Of a DNA stretch of 42,272 nucleotides, positions 13,175 to 20,592 are shown in pieces (within the stretch, counting starts at the first letter, position 1; each line of letters begins with the position of its first letter). Position numbers and translations under genes: made by a program. Origin of the DNA: a virus. Below the pieces are notes generated by a model, which was given only the letters and a program-made list of their open reading frames with translations, ran no database searches and was not told the origin of the DNA. The stretch is taken from positions 1 through 42,272 of IMG/VR virus record IMGVR_UViG_3300036390_000008. One strand, written 5' to 3'.

Positions 13175-13336
13175 ATGGGCAACCCTCGTAATTGGACCAC
13201 CACATTCAACGCTCGGACACGTGAGCTACAGGCGTTCGTGAACAGGCGGGCAGGGAAGTCTCAGGTGAAGCGGAAGCTCGCTAGGGAGAGGGCTGCCATC
13301 CGGCCGGTTGCAGATCATGAAGGTGCTCGCCCGTGA
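13175..13336 (+). CDS. 53-aa basic microprotein
   Basis: Short basic protein (MGNPRNWTTTFNARTREL, then NRRAGKSQVKRKLARERAAI) with a predicted helical, arginine/lysine-rich core. It starts 3 nt after the HD gene and its stop overlaps the GTG start of the adenine methyltransferase gene, filling the gap exactly. A nucleic-acid-binding role would fit its charge but is unproven. Confidence 0.6.
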   Translation: MGNPRNWTTTFNARTRELQAFVNRRAGKSQVKRKLARERAAIRPVADHEGARP

Positions 13337-14007
13337 CAGCAGCTTCTGCACGCGGCCTGTTCCGCGCCACTGGCAAGAAGAGCAAGCCGGTTCCTCAGTT
13401 CCTCGACGGTGAGTGGTCAAAAGTCGATTCCCTCGAGCGAGAAAAGGACGACTTCTACCCGACACCACCAGAGCCAACGCGGGCGTTTCTGCATGCAGAG
13501 ATTGATCGGCTACGTGACTTCCTCGGCATCTGGGAGCCAGCCGCAGGTGACGGTGCAATGGTTCGCGAAATGCAGGCGCTTGGCTTGGTCACGTTCGCCA
13601 CCGACCTGGTGCAGCGCGGCGGCGCGGAACAGGTGTGTGACTTCTACGACTTCAGTATTCCGCTAACCACGGCCATCGTCACCAACCCACCTTTCTCCGA
13701 ATGCGGATGGGGCAACGGCAAGGCACGATGGCTGAAGCATGCACTCGACACGCTCAAGGTCGAATACATGGCTCTGCTGATGAACTGGGGCTGGCCTGGT
13801 GCTGGTGGCCTTGCGCCGTTCTATGCCGCGCATCCTCCCGCCCGCGTCTACCTCATGCGATGGAAGATCGATTTCACAGGGCAGGGCGCCCCACCAATGC
13901 TGAACGCTTGGTTCGTCTGGGACAAGCAGCACCAGGGCGAAACCGTCCTGCGCATGCTCGATCGGAAAGACGCTCGGCAAAGCGAACTGTTTGAGGCAGC
14001 ACAATGA
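13333..14007 (+). CDS. DNA N6-adenine methyltransferase-like protein
   Basis: 224-aa S-adenosylmethionine-dependent methyltransferase of the amino-methylase type. Residues 39-46 (DDFYPTPP) and motif I WEPAAGDG (67-74) form the cofactor region. VTNPPF (116-121) is the catalytic motif IV (NPPF) characteristic of N6-adenine or N4-cytosine methylation. The C-terminal third (GGLAPFYAAHPPARVYLMRW ... AWFVWDK) completes the fold. Members in phages modify phage DNA and are generally solitary. It starts at a GTG overlapping the upstream stop and couples downstream by ATGA. Together with the cytosine enzyme in the leftward operon, the phage carries two DNA methylases. Confidence 0.85.
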   Translation: MTAASARGLFRATGKKSKPVPQFLDGEWSKVDSLEREKDDFYPTPPEPTRAFLHAEIDRLRDFLGIWEPAAGDGAMVREMQALGLVTFATDLVQRGGAEQVCDFYDFSIPLTTAIVTNPPFSECGWGNGKARWLKHALDTLKVEYMALLMNWGWPGAGGLAPFYAAHPPARVYLMRWKIDFTGQGAPPMLNAWFVWDKQHQGETVLRMLDRKDARQSELFEAAQ

Positions 14008-14219
14008 CCCGGCAGCAATGGGCATTCACCGAACTAGACCTTCGGCGGCAGGAAGACGCTCGATTCCCCATCGAGCCAGCCTATGGCCACCCTGATCGGC
14101 CAGCATTCAACCGTATGAAACTCCAACGCGCTAGGCGGCGGAAGAACATGGGCTACTCCCGCGCGACTGCCAGAGACCTTGTTGCCTGGGCAGAAGCACA
14201 AGACCGGAGGGCAGCATGA
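14004..14219 (+). CDS. Hypothetical basic protein
   Basis: 71-aa Arg-rich protein (TELDLRRQEDARFPIEPAYG, then KLQRARRRKNMGYSRATARDLVAW). ATGA overlaps on both sides place it firmly in the operon. No domain recognised. Confidence 0.65.
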   Translation: MTRQQWAFTELDLRRQEDARFPIEPAYGHPDRPAFNRMKLQRARRRKNMGYSRATARDLVAWAEAQDRRAA

Positions 14220-14938
14220 CCGCCTCCTATCTTCCACTGCTCGCGATTCAACAGCGCTCGCACAGCCGCATCTACGCCATACCCGCTAGGGAGCTTGGCA
14301 GTACGTCCGAGATCCTGGCAGCTAGCCAAGAGGTCCGGCAGCGGCTTCGCGGCGTGGTGCTAGGCCTGCCAAAGCCTAAAGCCGCAGCAAAGCCAGAGAT
14401 GCATGTCGTTCCATGGCCGGAAACGCCGATAGTGGAACTGGTGCATGAGGCGCTCCTTGAGTCTGCCCCCCTCGATATGCACGCGCCTTGCTCCTGGAAG
14501 TTCCTGGTCAAGGTCGCGGCGTTGCAGCATGGTCAGACGTCAAAGGATGTTCTCGGGCGCGGCAGGACACCACCGGTCATCAAGGCCCGCCATTTGGCCA
14601 TGCACCTGGTCGCAACTCACACGGTGACGAACGCGACGAGGATTGGGCACAAGTTCGGGCGTGATCATGCAACCGTTCTCTATGCTTTAGGCAAGTTCCC
14701 TCAGGTAGAGCGTGAGCATGTTTCGCCACTTGTACATGTGGAGCCCATCAAGTCAGCGAGAACGCCGCCAGAGAAGGCTGCAATCATCGTTCGTGGCTTT
14801 GCTCAAGGCGTGCCGCGCAAGCAGATTGCCGAGCAGATTGGCATGTCGTTGGCATCGGTGAAGGGCTTTGCCTACCGGCACGGCCTTAAGCACGCCAAGC
14901 GGCCCTACTACGCCCGGCACGGCGAGGCTCAAGCATGA
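14216..14938 (+). CDS. DnaA domain IV-like DNA-binding protein
   Basis: 240-aa protein with the DnaA C-terminal DNA-binding signature: KARHLAMHLVATHTVTNATRIGHKFGRDHATVLYAL (about residues 123-157), where GRDHATV matches the box-recognition motif GGRDHTTV of bacterial DnaA. It lacks the DnaA ATPase domain. The C-terminal part carries a second helix-turn-helix (PRKQIAEQIGMSLASVKGFAYRHG). It could recruit or divert host replication machinery at DnaA boxes, or act as a transcription factor. One perfect DnaA box (TTATCCACA) occurs at 42019. It lies directly upstream of the replication protein gene and is ATGA-coupled to it. Confidence 0.82.
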   Translation: MTASYLPLLAIQQRSHSRIYAIPARELGSTSEILAASQEVRQRLRGVVLGLPKPKAAAKPEMHVVPWPETPIVELVHEALLESAPLDMHAPCSWKFLVKVAALQHGQTSKDVLGRGRTPPVIKARHLAMHLVATHTVTNATRIGHKFGRDHATVLYALGKFPQVEREHVSPLVHVEPIKSARTPPEKAAIIVRGFAQGVPRKQIAEQIGMSLASVKGFAYRHGLKHAKRPYYARHGEAQA

Positions 14939-15783
14939 GCATCCAGGCTGTAGCGTTCGTTCTCGACACTCATGTGCCCGAAGTGGCTGCCAAGATGCTC
15001 ATGGTGTCGCTGGCCAATGCTCACAACCAAACTACTGGGCTTTGCTGCCCTTCTGTGGCTCGCCTGGCAGCAGAGAGCAGCATGTCCCGCAGAAGCGTGC
15101 AGCGGTGGCTAAAATGGCTGGTCGCTCAATCGTTCATTGAGGTTGTTGAAAAAGCTGATGCCAGCGGTCGGCAGCAGGCCAATGAGTACCGAATCGTCGG
15201 CTTCGCAAGGGGTGCCAAATTGACGCCCTCCATCAAGGGGAAAGGTGGCTCGTCTGTCACCCTCGTGGGTGACACAGCTGACGCCCTCGTGGGTGACACT
15301 GTTGGCGTACCTCTAAAGGAACTGGAAGAATACCAGAAGAACGAACTGGAACGTGAGCGCGTGACGTTCGATGAAGTTTGGGAGGTGTTTCCCAAGCGGC
15401 CTAATCCGAACCGCAAGGAAGCTCAACGCGAGTTCGAAAGGCTCAGCGAGCAAGAGCATGGCCGGCTGCTCACCGCTGCAACCCGATTTGCTCGTTGGCA
15501 TATCGAGGATGCTGAAGCACGGGGTGAGCCACCTGAGACGCAACTTCAGTTCCGGCCTGGCCTAGGCAAATGGATTCGAACGGGGGCATGGGTCGAAGCG
15601 CTGCACCTGACCCTCAAAACCGACCCAGTTCCGCCATCTGCTAATGGGCTGGTAGTGCTCGATCCGGAGCATGCAGACTTCCAAGCAGTCCAGCGGCTGC
15701 GAGGCCGGCCGATCATGGTTGGCAAGTCAGGTAAGGCCACGTTCCGCATTGAGGAAATTGAGCAGGCGAGGGCTTCAGCATGA
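14935..15783 (+). CDS. Phage replication protein with N-terminal helix-turn-helix
   Basis: 282-aa protein with the layout of lambda O-like/DnaD-like phage replication initiators. The N-terminal winged helix (LMVSLANAHNQTTGLCCPSVARLAAESSMSRRSVQRWLKWLV) is the DNA-binding part, followed by a flexible segment with a duplicated LVGDT motif. A C-terminal helical region follows (FDEVWEVFPKRPNPNRKEAQREF), of the type that binds helicase or its loader. The linker DNA contains two 24-bp tandem repeats that may be origin iterons, as lambda has within its O gene. Coupled by ATGA to the DnaA-like gene. No helicase gene is present, so the host helicase is probably recruited. Confidence 0.8.
   Translation: MSIQAVAFVLDTHVPEVAAKMLMVSLANAHNQTTGLCCPSVARLAAESSMSRRSVQRWLKWLVAQSFIEVVEKADASGRQQANEYRIVGFARGAKLTPSIKGKGGSSVTLVGDTADALVGDTVGVPLKELEEYQKNELERERVTFDEVWEVFPKRPNPNRKEAQREFERLSEQEHGRLLTAATRFARWHIEDAEARGEPPETQLQFRPGLGKWIRTGAWVEALHLTLKTDPVPPSANGLVVLDPEHADFQAVQRLRGRPIMVGKSGKATFRIEEIEQARASA
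15254..15301. repeat. Two 24-bp tandem repeats in replication gene (candidate origin)
   Basis: Two adjacent 24-bp units (15254-15277 and 15278-15301) are identical at 21 of 24 positions and share the core CCCTCGTGGGTGACAC. The first unit also contains a perfect inverted repeat, GTCACCC-TCGT-GGGTGAC. They encode the LVGDT duplication in the linker of the replication protein. A further partial copy (TGACGCCCTC) lies around 15221-15230. Lambdoid phages keep origin iterons at this place, so this is a candidate origin. It may alternatively be a coding duplication without replication function. Confidence 0.5.
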
Positions 15784-15950
15784 ACCAGAACGCCCGTCTA
15801 CATGCACTGGAGGCTCGAGCAAGGGAACTGCAGTTCGCTGCTCGGAGATCATCTGGCAAACAGCGCCTAAAGCATCTGGACAGTCTCTCGAAGGTTCAGC
15901 GGCATATCGCAGCGATCAACATAGAACAACAAGGGGCGAAGAATGGCTAA
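15780..15950 (+). CDS. 56-aa basic helical microprotein
   Basis: Short, strongly helical protein (ARLHALEARARELQFAARRS, then KQRLKHLDSLSKVQRHIAAI), basic overall. It is coupled by ATGA to the replication gene and overlaps the next gene start by 8 nt. No family recognised. The regular charge pattern suggests a coiled-coil or nucleic-acid-binding helix. Confidence 0.6.
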   Translation: MNQNARLHALEARARELQFAARRSSGKQRLKHLDSLSKVQRHIAAINIEQQGAKNG

Positions 15951-16530
15951 GGGCAGACCACGTAAGGCAGGCGTAAAGCGGACCAAGAGCGGGCAGATCA
16001 GTCGCGCTTCCGGCGCCTACAATGAGAATGCCGATGCGATCGCACTGCGCATGAAGGTGTTTGGGCTGACGGAAAAGGAAGCTCGCGACCAGAAGGCAGC
16101 CACCTATGTAGGACGCCTTTGCTTGGCAGGAATGCGCAGCACCACCGACGGTATCACCACACCTCAGTACGATGCTGCCACTGCCTACCGTGAAGCCTAT
16201 GAAGAGTTCCAGCGGGCAGTGAAGTCACCTGACGCGCTCGCCAGTGGTAGTGGCGGCGCCAGCGGCTTTGAAGGCCCAGGCTATGAGCAGTGGTGCAAGC
16301 GAGCCGTGACGAAGTGGGAAGGCATCCAGAAGGCCATCCAGACAGAGCAGGGCTTTCACGAGAACCGCGGTGCCAACATGTGGGCTGCTTTGGATTACCT
16401 TGTCGGCCGTGATCAGCAGCACCCGCATATGGTCGGTGACCTTCGGCTGGCGCTCAATGCGATCGGCCATCACCTAGGCATGATCCAGCGGCCCAAGCGT
16501 CTCAGAGTGGATAACGCCAAAGCCGCTTGA
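15943..16530 (+). CDS. Conserved phage protein, candidate late-gene regulator
   Basis: 195-aa protein with a very basic N terminus (MAKGRPRKAGVKRTKSGQISR), a type of leader I recognise from uncharacterised alphaproteobacterial phage proteins encoded next to terminase genes. The body is helical (EKEARDQKAATYVGRLCLAGM ... YDAATAYREAYEEFQRAV) and no catalytic motif is seen. It is the last early gene, immediately followed by a short noncoding region with an inverted repeat and a terminator, then the late genes. That is where lambdoid phages put the antiterminator Q. A regulatory role is inferred from position only. GGGGCGAAGA precedes the ATG. Confidence 0.65.
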   Translation: MAKGRPRKAGVKRTKSGQISRASGAYNENADAIALRMKVFGLTEKEARDQKAATYVGRLCLAGMRSTTDGITTPQYDAATAYREAYEEFQRAVKSPDALASGSGGASGFEGPGYEQWCKRAVTKWEGIQKAIQTEQGFHENRGANMWAALDYLVGRDQQHPHMVGDLRLALNAIGHHLGMIQRPKRLRVDNAKAA

Positions 16531-16570
16531 CGATCATCCACAAATCAGTCTTTGTGCAGTTAATGCGATT

Positions 16571-16588
16571 TTCAGACTATCGTCTGAA
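16571..16588. promoter_or_regulatory. Perfect 7-bp inverted repeat in late control region
   Basis: TTCAGAC and GTCTGAA separated by TATC, directly ahead of the terminator at 16593. No T-run follows. It may be an operator or an RNA element used in late-gene control. A convincing -35/-10 pair was not found around it. Confidence 0.4.
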
Positions 16589-16592
16589 CCAG

Positions 16593-16620
16593 CCCGCCAG
16601 CGAAAGCCCGGCGGGTTTTG
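16593..16620 (+). terminator. Rho-independent terminator at early/late boundary
   Basis: Stem CCCGCC (16593-16598) with GGCGGG (16610-16615), loop of 11 nt, then TTTTG. It lies between the last early gene and the first late genes. If late transcription starts upstream, it must be read through, as at lambda tR'. Confidence 0.65.
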
Positions 16621-16641
16621 TTGTCTCTGGGGCTAGTTTTT

Positions 16642-16683
16642 ATGCCCAAGCTTACCACCCTCAAGCCCAGGTTGAGCAAGTAG
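16642..16683 (+). pseudogene. Remnant of an HNH endonuclease start, 13 codons
   Basis: The frame MPKLTTLKPRLSK followed by TAG. MPKL-TLKPRL is the standard beginning of the small HNH endonuclease that many phages encode beside terminase genes. Here the gene stops after 13 codons and the next gene begins 15 nt later. It looks like the left-over 5' end of an HNH gene replaced by another gene, though it could serve as a short leader peptide. Confidence 0.5.
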
Positions 16684-16698
16684 TCTGCGAGGCTCTTG

Positions 16699-17307
16699 AT
16701 GTCTCTCGAAGCTCAATCCCGCGCTATTCAGCAGAAGGTGCAGCGTAACCTCAACTTCGGTATTGCACGAGGCCTGACCAACACGGCGAAGTTCGCAGCA
16801 GCTAAGCTCGAGCAGCAGCTGCCCGCCATCTTCGACAGGCCGACACCTTTCACCAGGCGAGCCATTGGCTTCCAGTCTGCGAGCAAGGCCAAGCTTGAAG
16901 CTCGGGTGTTCGTCCGAGATCAGCAGGCCATGTACCTGATGCGGCAAGAGCAGGGTGGGCTACGCACACCTCAGCCTGGCAGCCCGATCAACATCGCAGT
17001 GGGTCAACGCCTCAACCAGTATGGCAACATTGCCAAGGGCAGCATCGCTAAGACCAAGGCTAGACCCAAGGTCTTCACCGCCACTGGCAAAGGCAACGCC
17101 AAGCACCTGTCTCTCGGCATCTACGAGCGCGTCAAAGGCAAAGGCAAGAAGAAGCCCGGCAAGCTGAAGCTGCTCGTGGCATTCAGGAAGCAGGCCGCCT
17201 ATGCCCCTCGCTTCCAGTTCGTGAAGCGCGTGTCAGCCATCGCTCGGGACAACGTCAAGCGCGAGATCGCTGCATCGATCGCCGATGCCATGGCGACTAT
17301 GAGATAG
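16699..17307 (+). CDS. Minor tail/completion-like structural protein
   Basis: 202-aa very basic protein. The N-terminal half (FGIARGLTNTAKFAAAKLEQQLP, RPTPFTRRAIGFQSASKAKLEARVFVRD) resembles phage minor tail Z/gp10-like completion proteins that begin with an A-x-x-LT-x-TA-x-x helix and a P-F-T-x-x-A segment. The C-terminal half is Lys/Gly-rich (RVKGKGKKKPGKLKLLVAF). It lies just ahead of the terminase genes rather than among the tail genes, which is unusual for such proteins. The ATG at 16699 is chosen over the TTG immediately before it; no strong ribosome site is evident. Confidence 0.55.
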   Translation: MSLEAQSRAIQQKVQRNLNFGIARGLTNTAKFAAAKLEQQLPAIFDRPTPFTRRAIGFQSASKAKLEARVFVRDQQAMYLMRQEQGGLRTPQPGSPINIAVGQRLNQYGNIAKGSIAKTKARPKVFTATGKGNAKHLSLGIYERVKGKGKKKPGKLKLLVAFRKQAAYAPRFQFVKRVSAIARDNVKREIAASIADAMATMR

Positions 17308-17318
17308 GAGTTGGCAAC

Positions 17319-17582
17319 ATGAGATTGTCTGCAGATCAAGATGATGTCGGCTTCGAGGACTACATTCGCACACGGCGTCGCAAGGCTATCATCAAGCTTG
17401 ACGGCAAGGTCATGGACAAGGTCATCACTGCTGATACTTCAGCCGGCTTCGTGGTGCGCGTTGTGACCGATCCCAATGGTCTGATGATGGTTGACCCCAA
17501 GAACGAAGGACAGGTGCTGACCGAGCGCCTTACCGGCAAGGTCGATATCACTTTCGAGGATGGTGACGCTGCAGAGGGCTGA
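17319..17582 (+). CDS. Hypothetical protein upstream of terminase
   Basis: 87-aa protein with a beta-rich look (RKAIIKLDGKVMDKVITADTSAGFVVRVVTDPNG, ERLTGKVDITFEDGD). GGAG lies 8 nt before the ATG. No family recognised. It pairs with the preceding basic protein gene and may be a small structural or packaging accessory protein. Confidence 0.6.
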   Translation: MRLSADQDDVGFEDYIRTRRRKAIIKLDGKVMDKVITADTSAGFVVRVVTDPNGLMMVDPKNEGQVLTERLTGKVDITFEDGDAAEG

Positions 17583-17738
17583 CCCGACCCGGTCACCGAT
17601 GGAGAGTGTGGCGGATGGGCAACACCCTCCGGGGTCCCTGGACGGTACCCAGATCACGGGTAATTCGGCACCTCGATTGGTTTCCCCGGCCAGGGTGCTA
17701 AAACCCTATTACAGGTTACAGGTTACAGGCTGGAGACG
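17583..17738. other. Noncoding region before small terminase, candidate cos
   Basis: 156 bp without a gene, directly ahead of the small terminase, the position of cos in lambda. It contains GC-rich imperfect palindromic sequence (about 17627-17657, including GGGGTCCCTGGACGG) and ends in three tandem TTACAGG copies. The cos assignment is by position and order only; I cannot define the cut site. Confidence 0.4.
17709..17729. repeat. Three perfect tandem TTACAGG heptamers
   Basis: TTACAGG occurs three times head to tail, ending 9 nt before the small terminase ATG. Tandem short sites next to a helix-turn-helix small terminase are what cosB/pac recognition sites look like, so these are candidate binding sites. 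They could also affect translation initiation of that gene. Confidence 0.6.
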
Positions 17739-18383
17739 ATGGCCAAATCGGACCCAGAAACCCTAACGCAATCGGCATTCGCCAAACGCCGAAACGTTTC
17801 GCGAAACGCAGTAAGCGTGTGGAAACGCAAGGGATTATTGGTTCTCAATAATGAGGGGCTGGTTGACGTTGAAAAGACCGAGTGGAACCTCGATCAGCGG
17901 CCAGCGAGCTATCGAGGTGGTGTAACCCATCGTCCAATTCGGAGAGCCGAGGGTTACACAAGCGTTGCGCCGCCAGACTCCAAACCGATCGCGCCGTCGG
18001 CGCCTACCCGCGTTCTAAAGGCCAGCGATGAACCGCCACAGGATGCGTCCTTTGACCCTGATGACCCAAATCTAACCCATGCCGAGGCGATAAGGCGCAA
18101 GGAAAACTACCTTGGGCTGCTGCGCAGGCGCGATCTGGAGATAGCGGATCGCGAATGGGTAAGGACCGACGAAGTCATCCGACAAGTCGAGCAGGAATAT
18201 GCCACTGTTCGGGAACGCCTGCTGATAATTCCGGGCAAGCTTTCGGCCCTGCTCGTCGGATTGGACCGCGCTGATATCGAAGCTGCGATTCGAGCCGAAG
18301 TCACTGAGGCATTGAATGAACTTCATGATCCAGCCGGGATCGTCGCTGCCGCAGAGCTTCTCGGAGAGACTGCAGAGGGCTAG
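17739..18383 (+). CDS. Terminase small subunit (Nu1-like)
   Basis: 214-aa DNA-packaging protein that would recognise phage DNA and hand it to the large subunit. The N-terminal winged helix (LTQSAFAKRRNVSRNAVSVWKRKG, residues 9-32) resembles gpNu1. The middle is a P/A-rich linker, and the C-terminal third (AEAIRRKENYLGLLRRRDLEIADREWVRTDEVIRQVEQEYATVRERLLIIPGKL) is the helical oligomerisation and large-subunit contact region typical of this family. It overlaps the large subunit by 68 nt. A GGAG sits only 3 nt before the ATG, so initiation may be weak. Confidence 0.88.
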   Translation: MAKSDPETLTQSAFAKRRNVSRNAVSVWKRKGLLVLNNEGLVDVEKTEWNLDQRPASYRGGVTHRPIRRAEGYTSVAPPDSKPIAPSAPTRVLKASDEPPQDASFDPDDPNLTHAEAIRRKENYLGLLRRRDLEIADREWVRTDEVIRQVEQEYATVRERLLIIPGKLSALLVGLDRADIEAAIRAEVTEALNELHDPAGIVAAAELLGETAEG

Positions 18384-20367
18384 GCAAGCGCTTAAGCCGC
18401 CACCAATACTCGACTTAGTCGGCTGGGCAGACACTTATCGCGGTGTTGCAAGCAAGACCTCTGCATCGCCAGGGCAGTGGAGGACTAATGCGCAGCCGGT
18501 GGCTTTTGGGCCAATGGCTGCGGTAACAGAACCGGACACGCACACCATCACCGTAATGGCCGGCACTCAGGTCGTTAAATCTGAACTGCTCATCAACGCT
18601 GCTGGCTATTTCATCCATCAGGACCCAGGTCCGATCCTGTTCGTTCAGCCTTCTCAAGGTGCGGCTGAAGCGTTTTCGAAGGAACGCTTCGAGCCAACCG
18701 TTGGAGCAACGCCAGCTTTGGCAGCGCTGGTGGAGAGAGCCCGGAAGCGCGACAGCACCGCGACCATTACCCACAAGCCCTATCCAGGTGGGTCTCTAGA
18801 TTTCGTTGGCTCGAACTCGCCGACTGATTTGGCTTCACGGCCGAAGCGCATCATTCTCTGCGACGAGATCGACAAGTTTCCGCCGAGCGCCGGTGACGAA
18901 GGCGACCCTCTGAAACTGGCCGAAGAACGGGCCTCAACCTATCATGCTCTAGGCCGTGCCAAATTTCTGAGGACTTGCTCGCCAACTGTAAAAGGTGTTT
19001 CGCGGATCGGTCGCGAGCATGAGGCCGGTGATCGCCGTGCGTGCTACCTTGAGTGCGTCCATTGCGGTCACGAACAGACGATCAGCTGGCGGCACGTGAA
19101 GTGGAGCCAGACGGAAGAGGGGGAACATGACCCCGAGAGTGCTGGTATAGCTTGCGAAGAGTGTGGGGTTATTTGGTCTGAAAAGGATCGTAACGCATCG
19201 CTGAACCGACTGGAATTCGCATCAGACCATGGATGGCGGCAGTCTCGGCCATTTCGTTGCTGCGGCGAGAAGCACGCCCCCACCAAGTGGAATGCTCAAG
19301 GCCGGTCAGTCTGTCCAACATGCGGCAAAGTAGCTCCTTATGGCGGGCATGCGAGCTTCCAGATTTCGAAACTGCTGTCGAAGCGGCATAGGCTACCCGA
19401 CGTGGTAAGGGAGTTTCTTGAAGCCGTGGGTAATCCGCAGCTGTTGAAGAAGTTCACCAACACCGCATTAGCCGAACTATGGGAAGAGCAGACAGAAGCC
19501 GTCGACCTTCATGCCCTCCAGGATCGTGCGCTGCTAAGTGATTGGAAAAGCATCGATGCTGAGGAACAACTGCTGCCGGCACCTGCCGGGGTTCTGGTGG
19601 TGTCGTGTGGTGTCGACGTTCAAGGCGATCGTGTTGAAATCGAGCGAGTAGGCTGGGGCGTTGCCGAACAGAGTTGGTCCCTGGACCACAAGGTCATCTA
19701 TGGCGATCCATCCACTCCAGAGATCTGGGAAGACTTAGACGAGTATCTACTTACACCGACCGAAACCGACGATGGGAGGCGCTTGCAGGTTGCCGCGACC
19801 GCCATCGACTCTGGCGGCCATTCGACGGATGCAGTTTACAATTTCGTCAGGGACAAAACTCGCCGCCGGGTCTGGGCTATCAAAGGACAGGCTGGGGAAG
19901 GTAAACCGGTTTGGCCAAAGCTGGCCAGTAAGAACAACAAAGGCCGAATTGCCCTTTTCAACATCGGCGTCGACAGCGCAAAAGACATTATCTACGGGCG
20001 TTTGCGCATTACGGCAGCTGGCCCAGGCTATTGCCACTTTCCCGCTGATCGCGATGGCGCTTACTTCGAGCAATTAACGTCAGAAATCGTCGTCACTCGG
20101 TACGTCAAAGGCTTCCCGGTACGGTCATGGGTTCCCAAGCCGAACACCAGGCAAGAAGCACTCGACTGTCGCGTCTATGCTTTCGCCGCGCTGCGCTCGA
20201 TGTCGATCAACTGGGGCAAGGTCCAAAAGATCATTGCTGACCAGAAGCTTGCAGCTCGGCGCCGAGAGGTTGTCGAAGAAGAAGTCGCACCCGTCGCTGC
20301 CGTCGCCGTTACTGCTGCTCGCCAGAAAAAGCGGGTGGTTTCACGATCTTCCTTTCTCCGTCGGTGA
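18316..20367 (+). CDS. Terminase large subunit (GpA family)
   Basis: 683-aa packaging motor with ATPase and nuclease domains. Walker A-like AGTQVVKS (82-89), Walker B IILCDEID (179-186) with catalytic E184. The nuclease part includes CGVDVQGDRVEIE, the AIDSGGHSTDAVYNFV segment and a C-terminal DCRVYAFAALR. A cysteine-rich insert (CVHCGHE ... CEECGVI ... CPTCGK) probably binds zinc, as seen in GpA-type terminases. Translocates DNA into the prohead and cuts it, consistent with cos-type packaging in lambda-like phages. GAGG lies 6 nt before the ATG inside the small subunit gene. Confidence 0.96.
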   Translation: MNFMIQPGSSLPQSFSERLQRARQALKPPPILDLVGWADTYRGVASKTSASPGQWRTNAQPVAFGPMAAVTEPDTHTITVMAGTQVVKSELLINAAGYFIHQDPGPILFVQPSQGAAEAFSKERFEPTVGATPALAALVERARKRDSTATITHKPYPGGSLDFVGSNSPTDLASRPKRIILCDEIDKFPPSAGDEGDPLKLAEERASTYHALGRAKFLRTCSPTVKGVSRIGREHEAGDRRACYLECVHCGHEQTISWRHVKWSQTEEGEHDPESAGIACEECGVIWSEKDRNASLNRLEFASDHGWRQSRPFRCCGEKHAPTKWNAQGRSVCPTCGKVAPYGGHASFQISKLLSKRHRLPDVVREFLEAVGNPQLLKKFTNTALAELWEEQTEAVDLHALQDRALLSDWKSIDAEEQLLPAPAGVLVVSCGVDVQGDRVEIERVGWGVAEQSWSLDHKVIYGDPSTPEIWEDLDEYLLTPTETDDGRRLQVAATAIDSGGHSTDAVYNFVRDKTRRRVWAIKGQAGEGKPVWPKLASKNNKGRIALFNIGVDSAKDIIYGRLRITAAGPGYCHFPADRDGAYFEQLTSEIVVTRYVKGFPVRSWVPKPNTRQEALDCRVYAFAALRSMSINWGKVQKIIADQKLAARRREVVEEEVAPVAAVAVTAARQKKRVVSRSSFLRR

Positions 20368-20376
20368 GGTTTCAGA

Positions 20377-20592
20377 ATGGCTTGGACCCAGACCGACGTC
20401 GACAAGTTGAAGGCGGCGATCGGGCAGGGCGCTACCAAGGTAAAATTCGCCGATCGGGAAGTGACTTATCGCAGCCTGGACGAGATGCGCGAGACACTGG
20501 GAATGCTGCAGGCTGAAGTAGACGCTCTGGCGGGCGTGAAGCGCCGCCGGTCACGGCAGGTGCGGTTCATCACCAGCAAAGGCCTGTACTGA
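20377..20592 (+). CDS. Head-tail joining protein (gpW-like)
   Basis: 71-aa protein with the gpW pattern: two N-terminal helical segments (WTQTDVDKLKAAIGQG), a short beta hairpin (KVKFADREVTYRSLDEM) and a helix (RETLGMLQAEVDAL) with a basic tail. gpW plugs the portal after DNA packaging and prepares it for tail attachment. Position between large terminase and portal is the same as in lambda. The stop overlaps the portal start as TGATG. Confidence 0.88.
   Translation: MAWTQTDVDKLKAAIGQGATKVKFADREVTYRSLDEMRETLGMLQAEVDALAGVKRRRSRQVRFITSKGLY

Noticed and set aside
16527-16748. 73-codon frame through the late control region
   Set aside because: Starts at a TTG, passes through the terminator stem and overlaps the HNH remnant and the next gene; reads as noncoding.
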